NCBI GenBank assembly: GCA_001072465.1 | Contig: JVKM01000013.1 | Location: 1-33,820, forward strand | From: Xylanimonas cellulosilytica | Lineage (GTDB): Bacteria; Actinomycetota; Actinomycetes; Actinomycetales; Actinomycetaceae | DNA length: 33,820 nucleotides | Direction: 5' to 3' | In this document: in pieces, positions 7,636 through 18,900 of the stretch | Numbering within the stretch: the first letter of the stretch is position 1 | Layout of the letters: every line of letters starts with the position of its first letter | Notes under the pieces: model-generated | The model's input: the letters and a program-made list of their open reading frames with translations, nothing else | Told to the model about the DNA's origin: nothing | Database searches by the model: none | Position numbers and translations under genes: made by a program

Positions 7636-9153
7636 CTACGGCACCGTCACACACTGGGTGACCGGCGCGGACTCTCGGCCCGTGGAGGTGACGACGAGGC
7701 TCACGGTCAGGCAGTTCTCGCCGCTCACCGCGGTCGTCGTCAGGCTGTTGCGGCGCATCGTCTCGGCCACCACGGCCTCGCCCGGGCGGGTGAGCACGTA
7801 TTTGAACTCCAGCGCGCCGGGCTGGTACTGGCCCTGCTCGGGCACCTCCCAGCCCCAGCGGATCTCGTTGCCGTTCGGGGTGGCCGTCAGCCCAGTCACG
7901 GCCTCGGGCGGGACGGCTCCCGCGTCGCCCTGATCGGAGTTGCTCACTGTCCCCGCGCTCGAGGAGGGGGTCGGCGTGGATCCGCCGCCACCGCCTCCGC
8001 CCAGGTGGATGCTGTGTCCGCCGCCGGTGAGCATCGCGACGACCAGGCCGGCCGTCGCCAGCACCATCACGAGCGCGAGGACCGGCACCACCCACGCGGG
8101 ACGCTTCGACTCCCCCTCAACCAACCCGGTTCGGTTCGTCGTCGAGTTACCGGCCCACGCCTCGTTCGACGAGGCCTGGGGGCCATCCGCGAAACTCCCG
8201 CGGCGGGTGCGCGTGCGCTCCGCGTCCAGGGCCGCCGCAGACGGGGCGGACAGGGCCGAGGAGGGCGCGCTCGAGGAGGCCACCACACTCAGCTTCATCT
8301 CCGTGACCGGGCGGTGCATCTCGCGTTCGACCGTCTGCAGCGCGTAGCCGAGGGCTGCCGCCGACCCGAAGCGCTGCTCCGGGTCCAGGCTCATCGCGCG
8401 GCGCACGATGGCCGTCACAGCGTCGGGCACACCCGGGCGGTCGATGCGCGACACGCGGCCACGGGCGACGCGCTGGGCGACCGCGTGTGCCGAGTTGTCC
8501 CCGTCCTCCACCTCGAAGGGCGAGCGGCCCATGAGAAGCGTCCACAGGGTCGCGCCCAGGGCCCACACGTCCTGCGTCGGGTGAGCGCGCGCCGTGCCCG
8601 CAATCTGCTCGGGCGGCGCCCACATCACCGAGAAGCCATCGCGGCCGCCGCGCGGGTCCGCACCCACCGGCTCGGCCACGCCGAAGTCGGTGAGCACCGG
8701 CGACCCGTAGGCGTTGATCATGATGTTGCTGGGCTTAATGTCGCGGTGCACGTAGCCCGCGCGGTGCAGCATCTCAGCGCCGCCGCACATGCGGATCACC
8801 ATCGACAGCGCGCGGTCCGTCGACATCGGGTTTGCGCGCACCTGATCGAGAATGTTCGCGACCGGGCAGTACTCCATCACCAGGTACGGGCGTCCATCCG
8901 GCGTGCGCCCCGCGCCGTACAGCTGGGCCACCGCCGGGTGACCCGACACGAGGGCCATCACGTCGGCCTCGCGGGCGATACCAGCCTCGCCGTCCGCCCC
9001 ACGATCCCTGCGCGCCACCTTGACGGCCACCTCACGGCTGGGCAGCTCCTGGCGGCACAGGAACACGTCCGCGAAACCACCCGACCCGAGCGGACGAATC
9101 CACTCGTAACCCGGCAGCGACGGCACCATTCCGACGCGAGCGTCGCTATCCAT
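7636..9153 (-). CDS. Membrane Ser/Thr protein kinase with FN3-like ectodomain
   Basis: PknB-type kinase, 505 residues. The cytoplasmic kinase domain (about 15-280) shows the Gly loop LGSGGFADV (22-30), Lys45, HRDIKPSN (136-143) with catalytic Asp138, and DFG (156-158). The activation loop (159-181) contains no Thr and a single Ser, and the APE motif reads PPE, so autophosphorylation probably differs from PknB. A Ser/Ala-rich linker leads to one membrane helix (353-376), a poly-Gly stretch, and an extracellular FN3-like domain (about 416-505) with two cysteines instead of PASTA repeats. The ATG shares its A with the transglutaminase TGA, indicating coupling. By analogy with bifidobacterial Pkb2 it may sense an envelope ligand and signal to the neighbouring products; its substrates are unknown. 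Confidence 0.93.
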   Translation of the reverse strand: MDSDARVGMVPSLPGYEWIRPLGSGGFADVFLCRQELPSREVAVKVARRDRGADGEAGIAREADVMALVSGHPAVAQLYGAGRTPDGRPYLVMEYCPVANILDQVRANPMSTDRALSMVIRMCGGAEMLHRAGYVHRDIKPSNIMINAYGSPVLTDFGVAEPVGADPRGGRDGFSVMWAPPEQIAGTARAHPTQDVWALGATLWTLLMGRSPFEVEDGDNSAHAVAQRVARGRVSRIDRPGVPDAVTAIVRRAMSLDPEQRFGSAAALGYALQTVEREMHRPVTEMKLSVVASSSAPSSALSAPSAAALDAERTRTRRGSFADGPQASSNEAWAGNSTTNRTGLVEGESKRPAWVVPVLALVMVLATAGLVVAMLTGGGHSIHLGGGGGGGSTPTPSSSAGTVSNSDQGDAGAVPPEAVTGLTATPNGNEIRWGWEVPEQGQYQPGALEFKYVLTRPGEAVVAETMRRNSLTTTAVSGENCLTVSLVVTSTGRESAPVTQCVTVP

Positions 9154-11708
9154 CAGCGTTTCCCTTTCCTACGGCCCATGCGCTTGGCCAGCGAGCGACC
9201 GCCCTTGCGAGCCGCATCAGCCTGACGGCGGGCGCGACGGCGCCAGCGCAGCGACTTCAGCGACAGCGCGTAACGCGCTCGCGCGAACGGCGACACCGAG
9301 GCCGCCCACTCGCGACGCAGTTCATCCACGTCGTTCCACGCCTGCTCCGCGTCCTCGGGCCGGGCACCGCCGGCAGCGAAGTCCGCGACGTCTGCGCGGC
9401 GCGCCACGGTGACGGCCCGGGGAACCGCGCCCGAGAACAGCGACCAGCCGGGCACGCGCACGTCCGCAGCCGAGCGCTTGCGCGCTTTGCGGGCCTTGGC
9501 GTCCCCCTCCTCGTCGCTCTCGGACTTCTTAGGCGTCCACTGCGAGGCCAGCGCCCACGCGACCTCCTGGCGCGTCAGGTGCGGCTCAACGACGAGGCCG
9601 GAGTCGATCGCGGTATCCACGAGCTCGTCCCACGAGCCGCGCACCGACTCGGCGGCCTGCGCGCGGCGGCGGGTCTTACGGCGGCGAGACTTCGCCAGGA
9701 GCACCGCCAGGACCGGGCCCAGCAGCAGGAGGAGCGACACCGACACCGTGCCGATCGCCATCCACGGGATGTGGACGCCGTTCGGATCATGCGGATCCGT
9801 CGCCTGGTCGCGGGTCGCGGGCGGCAGTTCAACCGGCTGCTCGGGCGGCTCCGGGGGCTGCAGGACCTGCGGCTTGGGCACGGACTTGGGCTTGTTGACC
9901 TGCGTCGTGGGCTGCTGATCGCGCGGCGGAGTCGGGTCGAAGGTCGCCCAGCCCACACCGGGGAACTCCACCTCGACCCACGCGTGCATGTCCGAACCCG
10001 TCAGGTCGACGCTGCCGGACGTGCCCTCGCGGTAGGCGCCCATGACGACGCGGGCGTTGATGCCCTGCGAGTGCAGCATGAGGGCCATGAGGGTCGCGTA
10101 CTGCTCGTCGTCGCCCACCAGCGCCTCGGCGCTGATCATGCGCTCGATGCGATCCTGAGAGGAGCCGGGACGCGAATTGATCGTGTCCTCGTTGGAGTAG
10201 TAGCCGTCCGTGTGCAGGAACTGCTCGATCGCGCGGGCCTTCTCCAGGTCCGAGCGCGCGGTCGACGTGTGATCCGCGGCCAGGGAGTCCACGTCCTTCG
10301 GGACGTTCGTGTCTCCCCCGGCGTAGCGCGCCGCGTTCACGCTGGCGAACTCCGAGTCCGCGTGTTCGCGTGGCATCGTCGTGCTCAGCGAGTAGCTCAG
10401 CTGGCCGGTCGGGCCCGTCGTCAGGGCGGTGTCCGCCCACAGGTCGTAGTTCAGGCCGTCCTGCTGCTCGGCCGCGTTGGGGGCGGAGGGCTCAAAACGC
10501 AGGACCGACACCTGGCCGATCGTGGGCACCCACGGTCCCAGCAGCTGCGAGGTCGACACCGAGGTCTGCACGCCCGCCGTATCGGCGCTGCGCCCCGGGA
10601 TCGTGGACCCCACGCGGCGGTATCCGGCCGTGCCATCAGCCGTGTTCGTGACGCCCATGCCGAAGGTCGTCCCGTCGTACACGTCCATCGCGCCCAGGCG
10701 CACGCGCGCCTCCTTGGGCATGTTGGACACGCGGATCAGGGATTCATCCTCGAGGTCCTTGTTGTAGTGGCGGTAGCTGGACAGCGGCGAGGGGTACTGG
10801 CGCGCGTCCACGGGCGGCTCGACGACGTCACGTCCGACGACGCGGTCCGAGGCCGTGGGGCCCAGCAGGGACGCCGCCGGGATCGCCGCAGCGACCATCA
10901 CGCCCACCATGAGCGCACCCATGCCCACACGCCACCACACATGCACGATCTGGCGCGAGGAACCGCCCATGGTCGTCGACGCGGTGGTCGCCGTAGAGGC
11001 CATACCAATGACGATGTCGGCGCCCAGTCGTGCGCGTCCGATCGCCGAGGCCCACGCCCACCACACGATGAGTCCCACCCACCACGCGATGATGAGGAGG
11101 GCGGACGGGGAGTGGCCCGACGGTCCCCACACGATCGCGATCACGCCGGCGAGGATCAGCGGCACGGATCCCCACATGGGGCGCCCGTAGCGCACCGTGA
11201 CGACGCCCGCCGCGACGGAACACACGAGGCAGGCCATCCACGGCACCATCGCGGGCCCCACGTAGGAGCCGGCCGGGGGCGTCAGCGTCAGGAGGTCCTT
11301 CCAGGCCTCAACCGAGCCGACGACGAGCGTCTGGAGGGTCCGCGACGTCGGGACCACGCCCCAGCGGGTCGTCTCACGCAGCGCGGCAGCGCCACCGAAG
11401 AGGACGTGCGAGGCCACGACAGCCGCGACGATCGAGAGCAGGTCCCAGCGCCACTTGGCGGCCGCCCACGCGACGACGAGGCCGACCACGATGCCCGCGA
11501 GCGCCGCGATCGCGCCCTGGCCGCCGCCAAAGACGGACTCGAACATGAGGATCGGACCGGAGAAGAGGACCGCGAGGACGAGCAGGGACCACGCGGGCAT
11601 GGCGGCGCGGTGGATCGACCCACCCATCGTGGTTTCCTGGGCTGTGGGGCGACGGGAGCGACGCGGCGGAGGTGCCGGACGCGAGGCGTTGCGAGCAGGA
11701 GTACTCAC
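9153..11708 (-). CDS. Transglutaminase-like membrane protein, catalytic Cys replaced
   Basis: 851 residues (TgpA-like layout). The basic N-terminus is followed by about six to seven membrane helices (38-285), a large extracytoplasmic region with a transglutaminase-core domain (about 480-600), a Pro-rich linker, another membrane helix (about 648-672) and a basic cytoplasmic tail. In the core, the expected GxCxx[FY]A motif reads GDDEQYA (532-538), with Asp534 where the nucleophilic Cys should be. The His (DMHAW, His575) and Asp (TFDP, Asp591) of the triad remain. The protein is therefore probably not a classical transglutaminase or thiol protease; a binding or scaffold role is possible. GTG 11708 overlaps the DUF58 stop (GTGA). 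DUF58 plus transglutaminase pairs are common in bacteria. Confidence 0.92.
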   Translation of the reverse strand: MSTPARNASRPAPPPRRSRRPTAQETTMGGSIHRAAMPAWSLLVLAVLFSGPILMFESVFGGGQGAIAALAGIVVGLVVAWAAAKWRWDLLSIVAAVVASHVLFGGAAALRETTRWGVVPTSRTLQTLVVGSVEAWKDLLTLTPPAGSYVGPAMVPWMACLVCSVAAGVVTVRYGRPMWGSVPLILAGVIAIVWGPSGHSPSALLIIAWWVGLIVWWAWASAIGRARLGADIVIGMASTATTASTTMGGSSRQIVHVWWRVGMGALMVGVMVAAAIPAASLLGPTASDRVVGRDVVEPPVDARQYPSPLSSYRHYNKDLEDESLIRVSNMPKEARVRLGAMDVYDGTTFGMGVTNTADGTAGYRRVGSTIPGRSADTAGVQTSVSTSQLLGPWVPTIGQVSVLRFEPSAPNAAEQQDGLNYDLWADTALTTGPTGQLSYSLSTTMPREHADSEFASVNAARYAGGDTNVPKDVDSLAADHTSTARSDLEKARAIEQFLHTDGYYSNEDTINSRPGSSQDRIERMISAEALVGDDEQYATLMALMLHSQGINARVVMGAYREGTSGSVDLTGSDMHAWVEVEFPGVGWATFDPTPPRDQQPTTQVNKPKSVPKPQVLQPPEPPEQPVELPPATRDQATDPHDPNGVHIPWMAIGTVSVSLLLLLGPVLAVLLAKSRRRKTRRRAQAAESVRGSWDELVDTAIDSGLVVEPHLTRQEVAWALASQWTPKKSESDEEGDAKARKARKRSAADVRVPGWSLFSGAVPRAVTVARRADVADFAAGGARPEDAEQAWNDVDELRREWAASVSPFARARYALSLKSLRWRRRARRQADAARKGGRSLAKRMGRRKGKR

Positions 11709-12940
11709 GCGTTCACCCCCCGGGACACGAGCATCGGCAGGTCTTCGAGGGAGGGGCAGTCGATGATGACGCCGCGCGTGATCTTGCGGCGGCGACGCGC
11801 ACGGCCCGGGACCACGCGGATCACCGACACGATGACGTCGACAGGAGCGATATTCGCCAGGCGAGCCGCTTCCTCGTCATCCACGCCAGCGCCGACGACG
11901 ATCGAGAGCACCGAAATCCCGCCGCGCTCCATGATGCAGCGGCGCACGATGCCCGCGAACTCCGAGCGCGTCGAGGTTTCCATCTCGGACAGCGCATCCA
12001 GCATCGCCATGGGCGAGCCCGTGGGGATCCACTCGTCCGCGGTGTGCATCGACACAGTGCGGGCCTCGCCCGAGCCGGCGAGTGCCAGCGACGCGGCAAC
12101 CGACACGGCCGTCTCAAAGGAGCGCCGATCCCACGCGTCCACGCGCGTGTCCAAGAGCACCATGTGGTGCGAGCGGTGAGTCTCCTCGAACTGGCGCACG
12201 ATCAGGCGGCCAAAGCGCGCCGTCGACGGCCAGTGCACCGCGCGACGGTCGTCGCCCGGCTCGTAGTCGCGCAGCGCGTGGAAGGACACGTCGGAGCTCG
12301 TCAGCTTCTCGCTGGCCACACCCTCGACGTCCATCTGCATGCCCGTCGCGTCGAAGGAGAAACGCACCGTCGGCGGGTGCACGTGCACGAGGATCGGGTC
12401 ATCCCATGAACGCACACGACGCAGCAGGCCCAGGCCGTCCATGCGCACGGTGCGAGCCGGGCCCACGTTGATGACGCCGCGGCGCTTCGTCATGACCGAG
12501 AAAGACTCGTTCCAGGTGCCGTTTCCGCTGATCGGGGGCACGAGGAACTCGCCACTGCCTCGTCCGATCGTCACCTCCACGAGGGTCGAACCCGAGCGGC
12601 GCCCGGACTCGTTGACCACGCGGACTCGGCCCACCGCCACCTGGCCGGCGACAATGCGATCGTTCTTCATGCGCAGGGACACCGACAGCGGGGACGGGGA
12701 CGCGACCGAGGCGACCGCGACCACGAGGGCCACCAGGCCCATCACGGCCACGATAAAGCCCTCCAGCCAGCCGAAGGCGAGGGCCGCGACGGTGCCCGCG
12801 AGCATCGCCGCGATCACCGCCCACCCCACCGGGGTCAGCGCGCCCAGCCAGCGGGCGACGCCCTCGTAGCCGGGCAGCGCCTGCACGCGGGCGCTCAGGG
12901 CGCGCCACGCATGCCTCACAAGTCGACGTAGTTTCTTCAC
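11705..12940 (-). CDS. DUF58 domain protein
   Basis: 411 residues. Two membrane helices (about 38-80) precede an extended beta region (85-195) and the DUF58 signature at about 224-251 (RDYEPGDDRRAVHWP, then ARFGRLIVRQF). The C-terminal part has a von Willebrand A-like look (VLLDTRVDAWD). The family is typically encoded with a MoxR AAA-ATPase and a transglutaminase; its biochemical role is not established. The start is GTG 12940, with AGGTGAG upstream, four bases after the fn3 stop; its own stop overlaps the GTG of the transglutaminase gene. No MoxR gene is present at either side, which is unusual for this family. Confidence 0.93.
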   Translation of the reverse strand: MKKLRRLVRHAWRALSARVQALPGYEGVARWLGALTPVGWAVIAAMLAGTVAALAFGWLEGFIVAVMGLVALVVAVASVASPSPLSVSLRMKNDRIVAGQVAVGRVRVVNESGRRSGSTLVEVTIGRGSGEFLVPPISGNGTWNESFSVMTKRRGVINVGPARTVRMDGLGLLRRVRSWDDPILVHVHPPTVRFSFDATGMQMDVEGVASEKLTSSDVSFHALRDYEPGDDRRAVHWPSTARFGRLIVRQFEETHRSHHMVLLDTRVDAWDRRSFETAVSVAASLALAGSGEARTVSMHTADEWIPTGSPMAMLDALSEMETSTRSEFAGIVRRCIMERGGISVLSIVVGAGVDDEEAARLANIAPVDVIVSVIRVVPGRARRRRKITRGVIIDCPSLEDLPMLVSRGVNA

Positions 12941-12944
12941 TGGC

Positions 12945-15900
12945 TCACCTCACCGGGCGACAATCGCCGACAATGTGCACCTTCTGCGCGAACAGCGCGT
13001 CGGAATCAGCCTGCGTCGCAATGTTCGACTCTATGGGACCCGCACGATCGATAGTCACCTCTTCGGTCCAACCGTCCAGATCCGAACGGATCGTACATTT
13101 GTGAGCGATCGAGGTGTCAGCCCACCCCGGAGCACTGAACTTAAAGGTGTGGCATCCACCTGGGAGCTTGTTCTTCTCGCGCCCCTGGCATGCCTCCGTC
13201 CACGTCAGGTTCACGTCCAGCTTCGTGGTCACCGTCGGGCGCTCACTCATCACCGTCTCACCCAGACCGTTGACCGCAACGACGGTCGCCTGGTAGCGGG
13301 TGCCCTGGGCCAGATCCGAGAAGGTCGCCTCGTTGACACCGCCAGTCACAGTCTGCGTCGCGCCGTTATCCAACGCCACGCGGATCTGCGTCACATCGGG
13401 GTTCGCAGCCACGGGGTCCCAACGGACCTTCAGGCTCGTCGCGTTGACGGTGTCAATCGATACGCCCACCTCAGACGGGCGGCCCGTCGCTTTGCCCGTG
13501 GCGGGTACGGCCGGAGAGGCCGACACCTGGTTGTTGCCATTGATGCCCGTCTGGCAGAAGTAGTACGTCTTCGACTGCCAGCCGGTGGCGGGCAGGATGG
13601 CGCCGTCGGAGGTCTGCGTGCCACCCGCACATGAGTTGGGGTCCTCCGAGTAGCGCAGGGTCAGATCCGATGCATCGAAGCCTCGACCGGTCACCACCGA
13701 CAACCCAGTGACCTTCAGCTCACCGGGCATCCCCGTGCCCGAGAGAGTCGGGGTGGCAATCGGCGCGGGGGTCGTCACGATCGACACTGACGCGGTTCCA
13801 GGAGTCGACTTATCGCCTTCCGCGTTCTCCAGTGTCACCGACACGGTTGCGCCCCGACGCGGTGACACCTCATACAGCGTAGCCGTGCCACCGTCCGATG
13901 GCGCCTGTACAACTTTGTCATTGACCGAAATCGTGGCCTGCCCCCAGCCCTTTCCGCCCGAGAAGCCCGGGGTCCACGAGACCTGAACCGTCGCCTTGTC
14001 CGGGTTGGTCTCCGAGGCGCTCACCACCGCACGCACGTCGGTCGGCTGATCGGGGGCACCATGCGGGTAGCCCTCGGTCCGTGAGGACGGCGGAGACGGC
14101 GTGTCCGCCTTGTTCAGCGCCTGGACCTGCACCGAATACATCGTGCCGTTCTTCAGACCCGGAATCGTCATCGAGAGCTGCGAATCGGACGCCGAGTAAG
14201 CGACCGGCTGACCGCCGTTCTCCGAGGCAACGAGCACCGTGTACGACAGGATCCGGGATCCCTCGTTGTGCGGTTCTTTCCACGAGACGGTCAGGGCACC
14301 ATCCGAACCCACGACCGTGGGCGCGGCCATCTGCTCGGGTGCTGCGTCAATCCGCTGCTCGGCGGAGGCAGCCGACGGATCGGAGTCCCCGGCCTCGTTG
14401 TGAGCGACGACCGTGAACGAGTGCATCTCTCCGTTCGTGAGGCCCGTGATCTGCGTGCCCGGATCGCGCGTTGGGTAGGTCTTCCCGTCGTACTTGTCCG
14501 TAATCGTGTAGCCCGTAATCGTGCCACCGTTGGAGGCACCCGAGTCGAAGCGCACGAAGGCCGTGCCCGCGCCCATCGGCGTGACCGAGACGTTCTGGGG
14601 CGGTTCGGGGCGGTCGACGACCTGCACGACGACGCGGCCCTGGACCACGCGATCCGGGTCGTTCGTCGCGTCCATGACGCGGTACACGATGGTCATGTTG
14701 CCGTGGAAGCCCGCCTTGGGGGTCACCGACAGGACGTTGCCGTTGCCCGAGGCGGTTCCCTGGCCCACGTGCACCGACGCGTCCAGGACCACGAGCGGAT
14801 CCGGGAACGGGTTCGTCGTGTACTCCGAGAGGTTCACGTCCACCGTCTGGCCGGCCTTCGCCTTGATGCGGGCCTCCGTGGTCGTCACGAGGGGCTTGGA
14901 GGACTTCACGATCGTCACCGGAATATCGGCGTTGACCGCGCCCGAGCCGTCGTCGACGCTGACGGTAATAGCGCCGACCGGGCCCTTGGGCTGGTCCTTC
15001 TTGCCGGACACCGTCAGGTTGTAGCCGTCCAGGGAGACGTCCACGCCGCCGGGGGCCTTCACCACGGCGTAGGAGAAGCTGTTCTTGGCCTGGTCGTCCG
15101 GGTCGTCCACCATCTGCGTGAGGTCGACCGTCACGCTCTCACCCTGGCCCACGATGATCGGGGTCGGGGTCAGGCGCGGCGGCAGGTTCCTGGCCGGCTG
15201 AATCGTGATCGGGATCGTCAGGGTCGAGGACAGCGCCGAGGCGTCGTCCGAGGCGCCATCACGCACCGTGAAGGACACCGAGGCCTTGCCCGAGGCCGTG
15301 TCGGGTGCGCTCAGCGTAATGTGCGTGGAGTCCTGGAGCGAGGCCGAGTCCAGGGCGCCGCTGAACTTCACGGACGACGCGTCCGTAATGATCGGGGAGC
15401 GCGAGTTGTCGCGCACCAGCACGTAGTCGCGCATGTCGAGGGTCAGCGTGGAGCCCGCGCGCATCGCCACCGGGACGCGCGTCGTGTCCAGGCGAGGAGC
15501 CAGCAGGTCGGTGCCAGGAACGGTCACGACCGCGCTCGCGCTCAGGCCGTCGGGGTCCGTCACCGTGTACACGACGAGGCGACGGCGAGCGTCCGTAGAA
15601 ATCGACAGGTTCTGCCCCGACACACTCACGCCCGAGGCGTCCGAAGACACCGTCAGCGCGGCCGTGGTGCCGTCCGGGTCCTCGTCGTTGACGAGGACGG
15701 CAACGCTGACAGGCTTGGAGTCCGAGGGCAGATCGGAGACCGGCACGACGTCGTCGCGGGCGATCGGCGCACGCAGCGGCGCCTCAGCGTCCACCGTCAC
15801 GGTCAGCTGGCCCTGGGCGCGGCCGCCTCGGCCGTCCTCGATCTGGTAGGCCACGACGAACACGCCGTTCGTGGCGGGCGCCTTGACCGTCACCAGGTCC

Positions 15901-18900
15901 TCGGCCACCGTCACGGTCGCGGCCGGATCCGACACCGACACCGTCGCCGGATCCGTGTCCATGTACAGGGCGTCGCCGTCCGCGTCCAGGTCGTTGCTCA
16001 GGACGTTGATGCTCACCTCGCGCCCCGGACGCACCGTCACCGAGTCGGGAACGGCCGTCGGGTTGTGGTTCTGCGAGCCCGGAGGGGCGATGCCGATGCG
16101 CACGCGGGCACGCCCCTGCACGCCGAGGCGGTCCTCGACGATGTAGGAGAAGGTGTCCGTGCCGGTCGCATCGTCGGAGGGCGTGTATTCCAGCCACTCC
16201 GTGCCCAGCACGACGCTGCCCTTGGCCGGCGGCTGGTCGATACCCACCAGGGCGACCGAGTCGCCGTCGGGGTCGATGCCGGTCAGCGGCACGGGGATGC
16301 GCGTCATCTGGCCCTGCACGGCCCACGCGCTCAGCGCCTTGGGCACGGGCGCGCTATTCGCAGCGGAGGAGGCGATGACCTCGAACGTGACGGTCGACGT
16401 CGAGCGGTTACCTACCGAATCGACGGCCGTGTACGCCACGCGCACCACGCCGGCCTCGGAGCCGGCGGCCAGGCGCACCTGGTTGCCGGTCACGAAGACC
16501 GTGCCCAGCTCGGCGCCGGTCATGACCTGCACGTCCGGGTCCAGGCTCAGCGACAGGCCGATCGGCGAGCGGTCGTTCGACAGGACGCTCACCGAACCGA
16601 TGTCGTCGGCGCGCACCTTCGCTGTGTCCGGCGTGGTCTCAGGCGGAGTCTCCTCGCTCTGCGCGTTCGTCGGGATGACGCTGACCTGGGCGGTCGCGGA
16701 ACCCGCGCCGTTGGAGACCGTGTAAGTAAAGGTCGTCACGTCGGTGAGGCCGCGCGGCGACGTGATGCGCAGCAGGTGGCGCTCGATGAGCGTGACCTCG
16801 AGGCCCGAGTTCGCGGGCACGTCGATCGACTGGACGACGAGGACGCCGCCCGACGGATCGGTGTCGTTGGCCAGCGGCGCGATCAGCGAGGCACCGCCGC
16901 TGGGCAGGACCGCCAGGTCGTCCTCGGCGATCGGCAGGGCATTCGTGTCGTCGTCGACCACGTCCACGCGGATCACGCCCACGGTCGTGGACGGTCCGTC
17001 GGAGACCGTGTAGGTGAACTGGAAGGATCCCGGCACCGAGCCCGTGAACGTCAGCGTGCCGCGCGAGAGGTCAGCGGAGACTGCGGTGCCCGCCGGGGCC
17101 GTACCCGCAGCCACGAGGGACAGGGCGTCACCGTTGGGATCCGTGTCGTTGGCAATCGGGTCAATCGTCAGCGGCTCAGCCACGCGCGCCACGTAGAAGT
17201 CGGCGCGCGCCACCGGCGGCACATTGCCCGCCTCCTGGACGCTCACCTTCAGCTCGCCCGTGGTCTCGGCGTGGCCATCCGACAGGGTCACGGCGATCGC
17301 CTTGACGCCAGCGCCCGAGCCCAAATCGCGGATCTGGACCGTGCCGTCCTCGGAGAACTGCACGGCCATGCCCTCGGGGGCCGTCGCCGACACCAGGTAG
17401 AACTGGTCGCCGTCCGGGTCAATCCAGTCCGACAGGAGGTTGTACTCGACCTGCGCGTTCGCACCCACCTTGATGACCGGGTGCTTGAGCTGGCGCGGGC
17501 CCTCGTTCTGGCTCCACGGGTGGATCGTCAGCGTCACGTTCGCCGTCGCGCCCGCGAGGCCATCCGAGGCCTCGTACGTGAAGGACGTCGATCCGCTCGT
17601 CATGTTCTCGGGGACGTCCGTGATCTGCAGGGCGCGGCCGCCACGCGTGCGCACGATCGAGCCGAACTCGGGGTTGGTGACCGCGCGCGCCGTCAGCACG
17701 TCGCCATCGTCGTCGGAGTCATTGTCGAGGACGGGCAGCAGCGTCGAACGGCCCGGGCGGATGCCGAACTCGTCATCCACGGCCTCGGGCGGCGTGTTCT
17801 TGTCCTTGTGCTCCGGCTCGGAGACCTGCTCGCGCTGGTCAGGGGTCGGAGTGTCCTCTTCCTCCTGCTCCTCGGTGGGGGTCTGATCCCAGTTGCTGAC
17901 CACGACCATGTTCTTGTCGGGCAGCCACAGCGTGCCCGTCGAAACGTCGTTGAGGACGATGCGCGTGCGGTTCGTGCGGAACACGGCGGAGGAGGCCTCG
18001 GCCAGGCTCGGCACCGTCTGCGCCTGGTTGCGCGTGGAGTCCGTGCAGGTGCGCACGAACGCGCCCGAGCCCGCCCATGCGCCGTAGGAGCAGCCGCGGT
18101 GGAAAACGGGGGCTGCGGGGGTGCCCTTCTGGCCGCTTTCCGAGGCCTCCTGGCGCTCGATCGCCTTGCCGTTCAGGGGGACGGACACCAGCTGGTCGCC
18201 GGTCGCGAGGAGGACCGAGGCGGCCTCATCGCCAGGCATCTGCAGGACGGCGCCACTCACGTGCTCCTCGGACAGGTCGCGGACCTTGCCGCCGGGCAGG
18301 ACGAGCTTGTTGCCGGTCTGGTCGTAGACGACCGGCTTGTCGCCGACCGCGGTAATCGTCGGGGTCCCGGCGGGCGTAAAGTCTTTGATCTCCGTGGTCT
18401 TGGCGCGCCACGCCTGACCCTCGCGCGTCAGCGTCACGAGCTTGGAGGAGCCGGGAGAGTACGCGAAGACCGTGCCCGAGTTCGACACCGTCACGATGCC
18501 GTCACTCAGGTCGTTGGCGACCGCATCCTCACGCAGGAGCGACATGGTGGCGGGCTCGTTGGCGCTGCCAGCCCACAGGAGGCCCTCGTTGGGGTCGAGG
18601 ACCGCCAGGACCGAGCCGCCCTGAACCTGAACCGCATTGTCGGGCAGGGTGACGGACTGGCCGAGAGAGAAGGAGGTCGGACGCACCGGGGTGACCGTGC
18701 GGCTCACGGTCTCACCCAGGGTCACGTCGCCACCCTCCTGACCGATGTCGAAGGACGCGGACTTCACCGAGACCGTGCCGTCCAGCATGAGGGCGTCGTA
18801 GTTGAGGTGTCCGAGGAGCTTACGATCCTGGTTCGTCACCCAAATGCCGCCGTCGTCGACGCTCACCTGGGTGACCTCGACGCCCCGATACGCGACCGCG

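Noticed and set aside
9579-12179. An 866-codon open frame opposite the transglutaminase and DUF58 genes
   Set aside because: No recognisable domain; it mirrors two well-supported coding genes.
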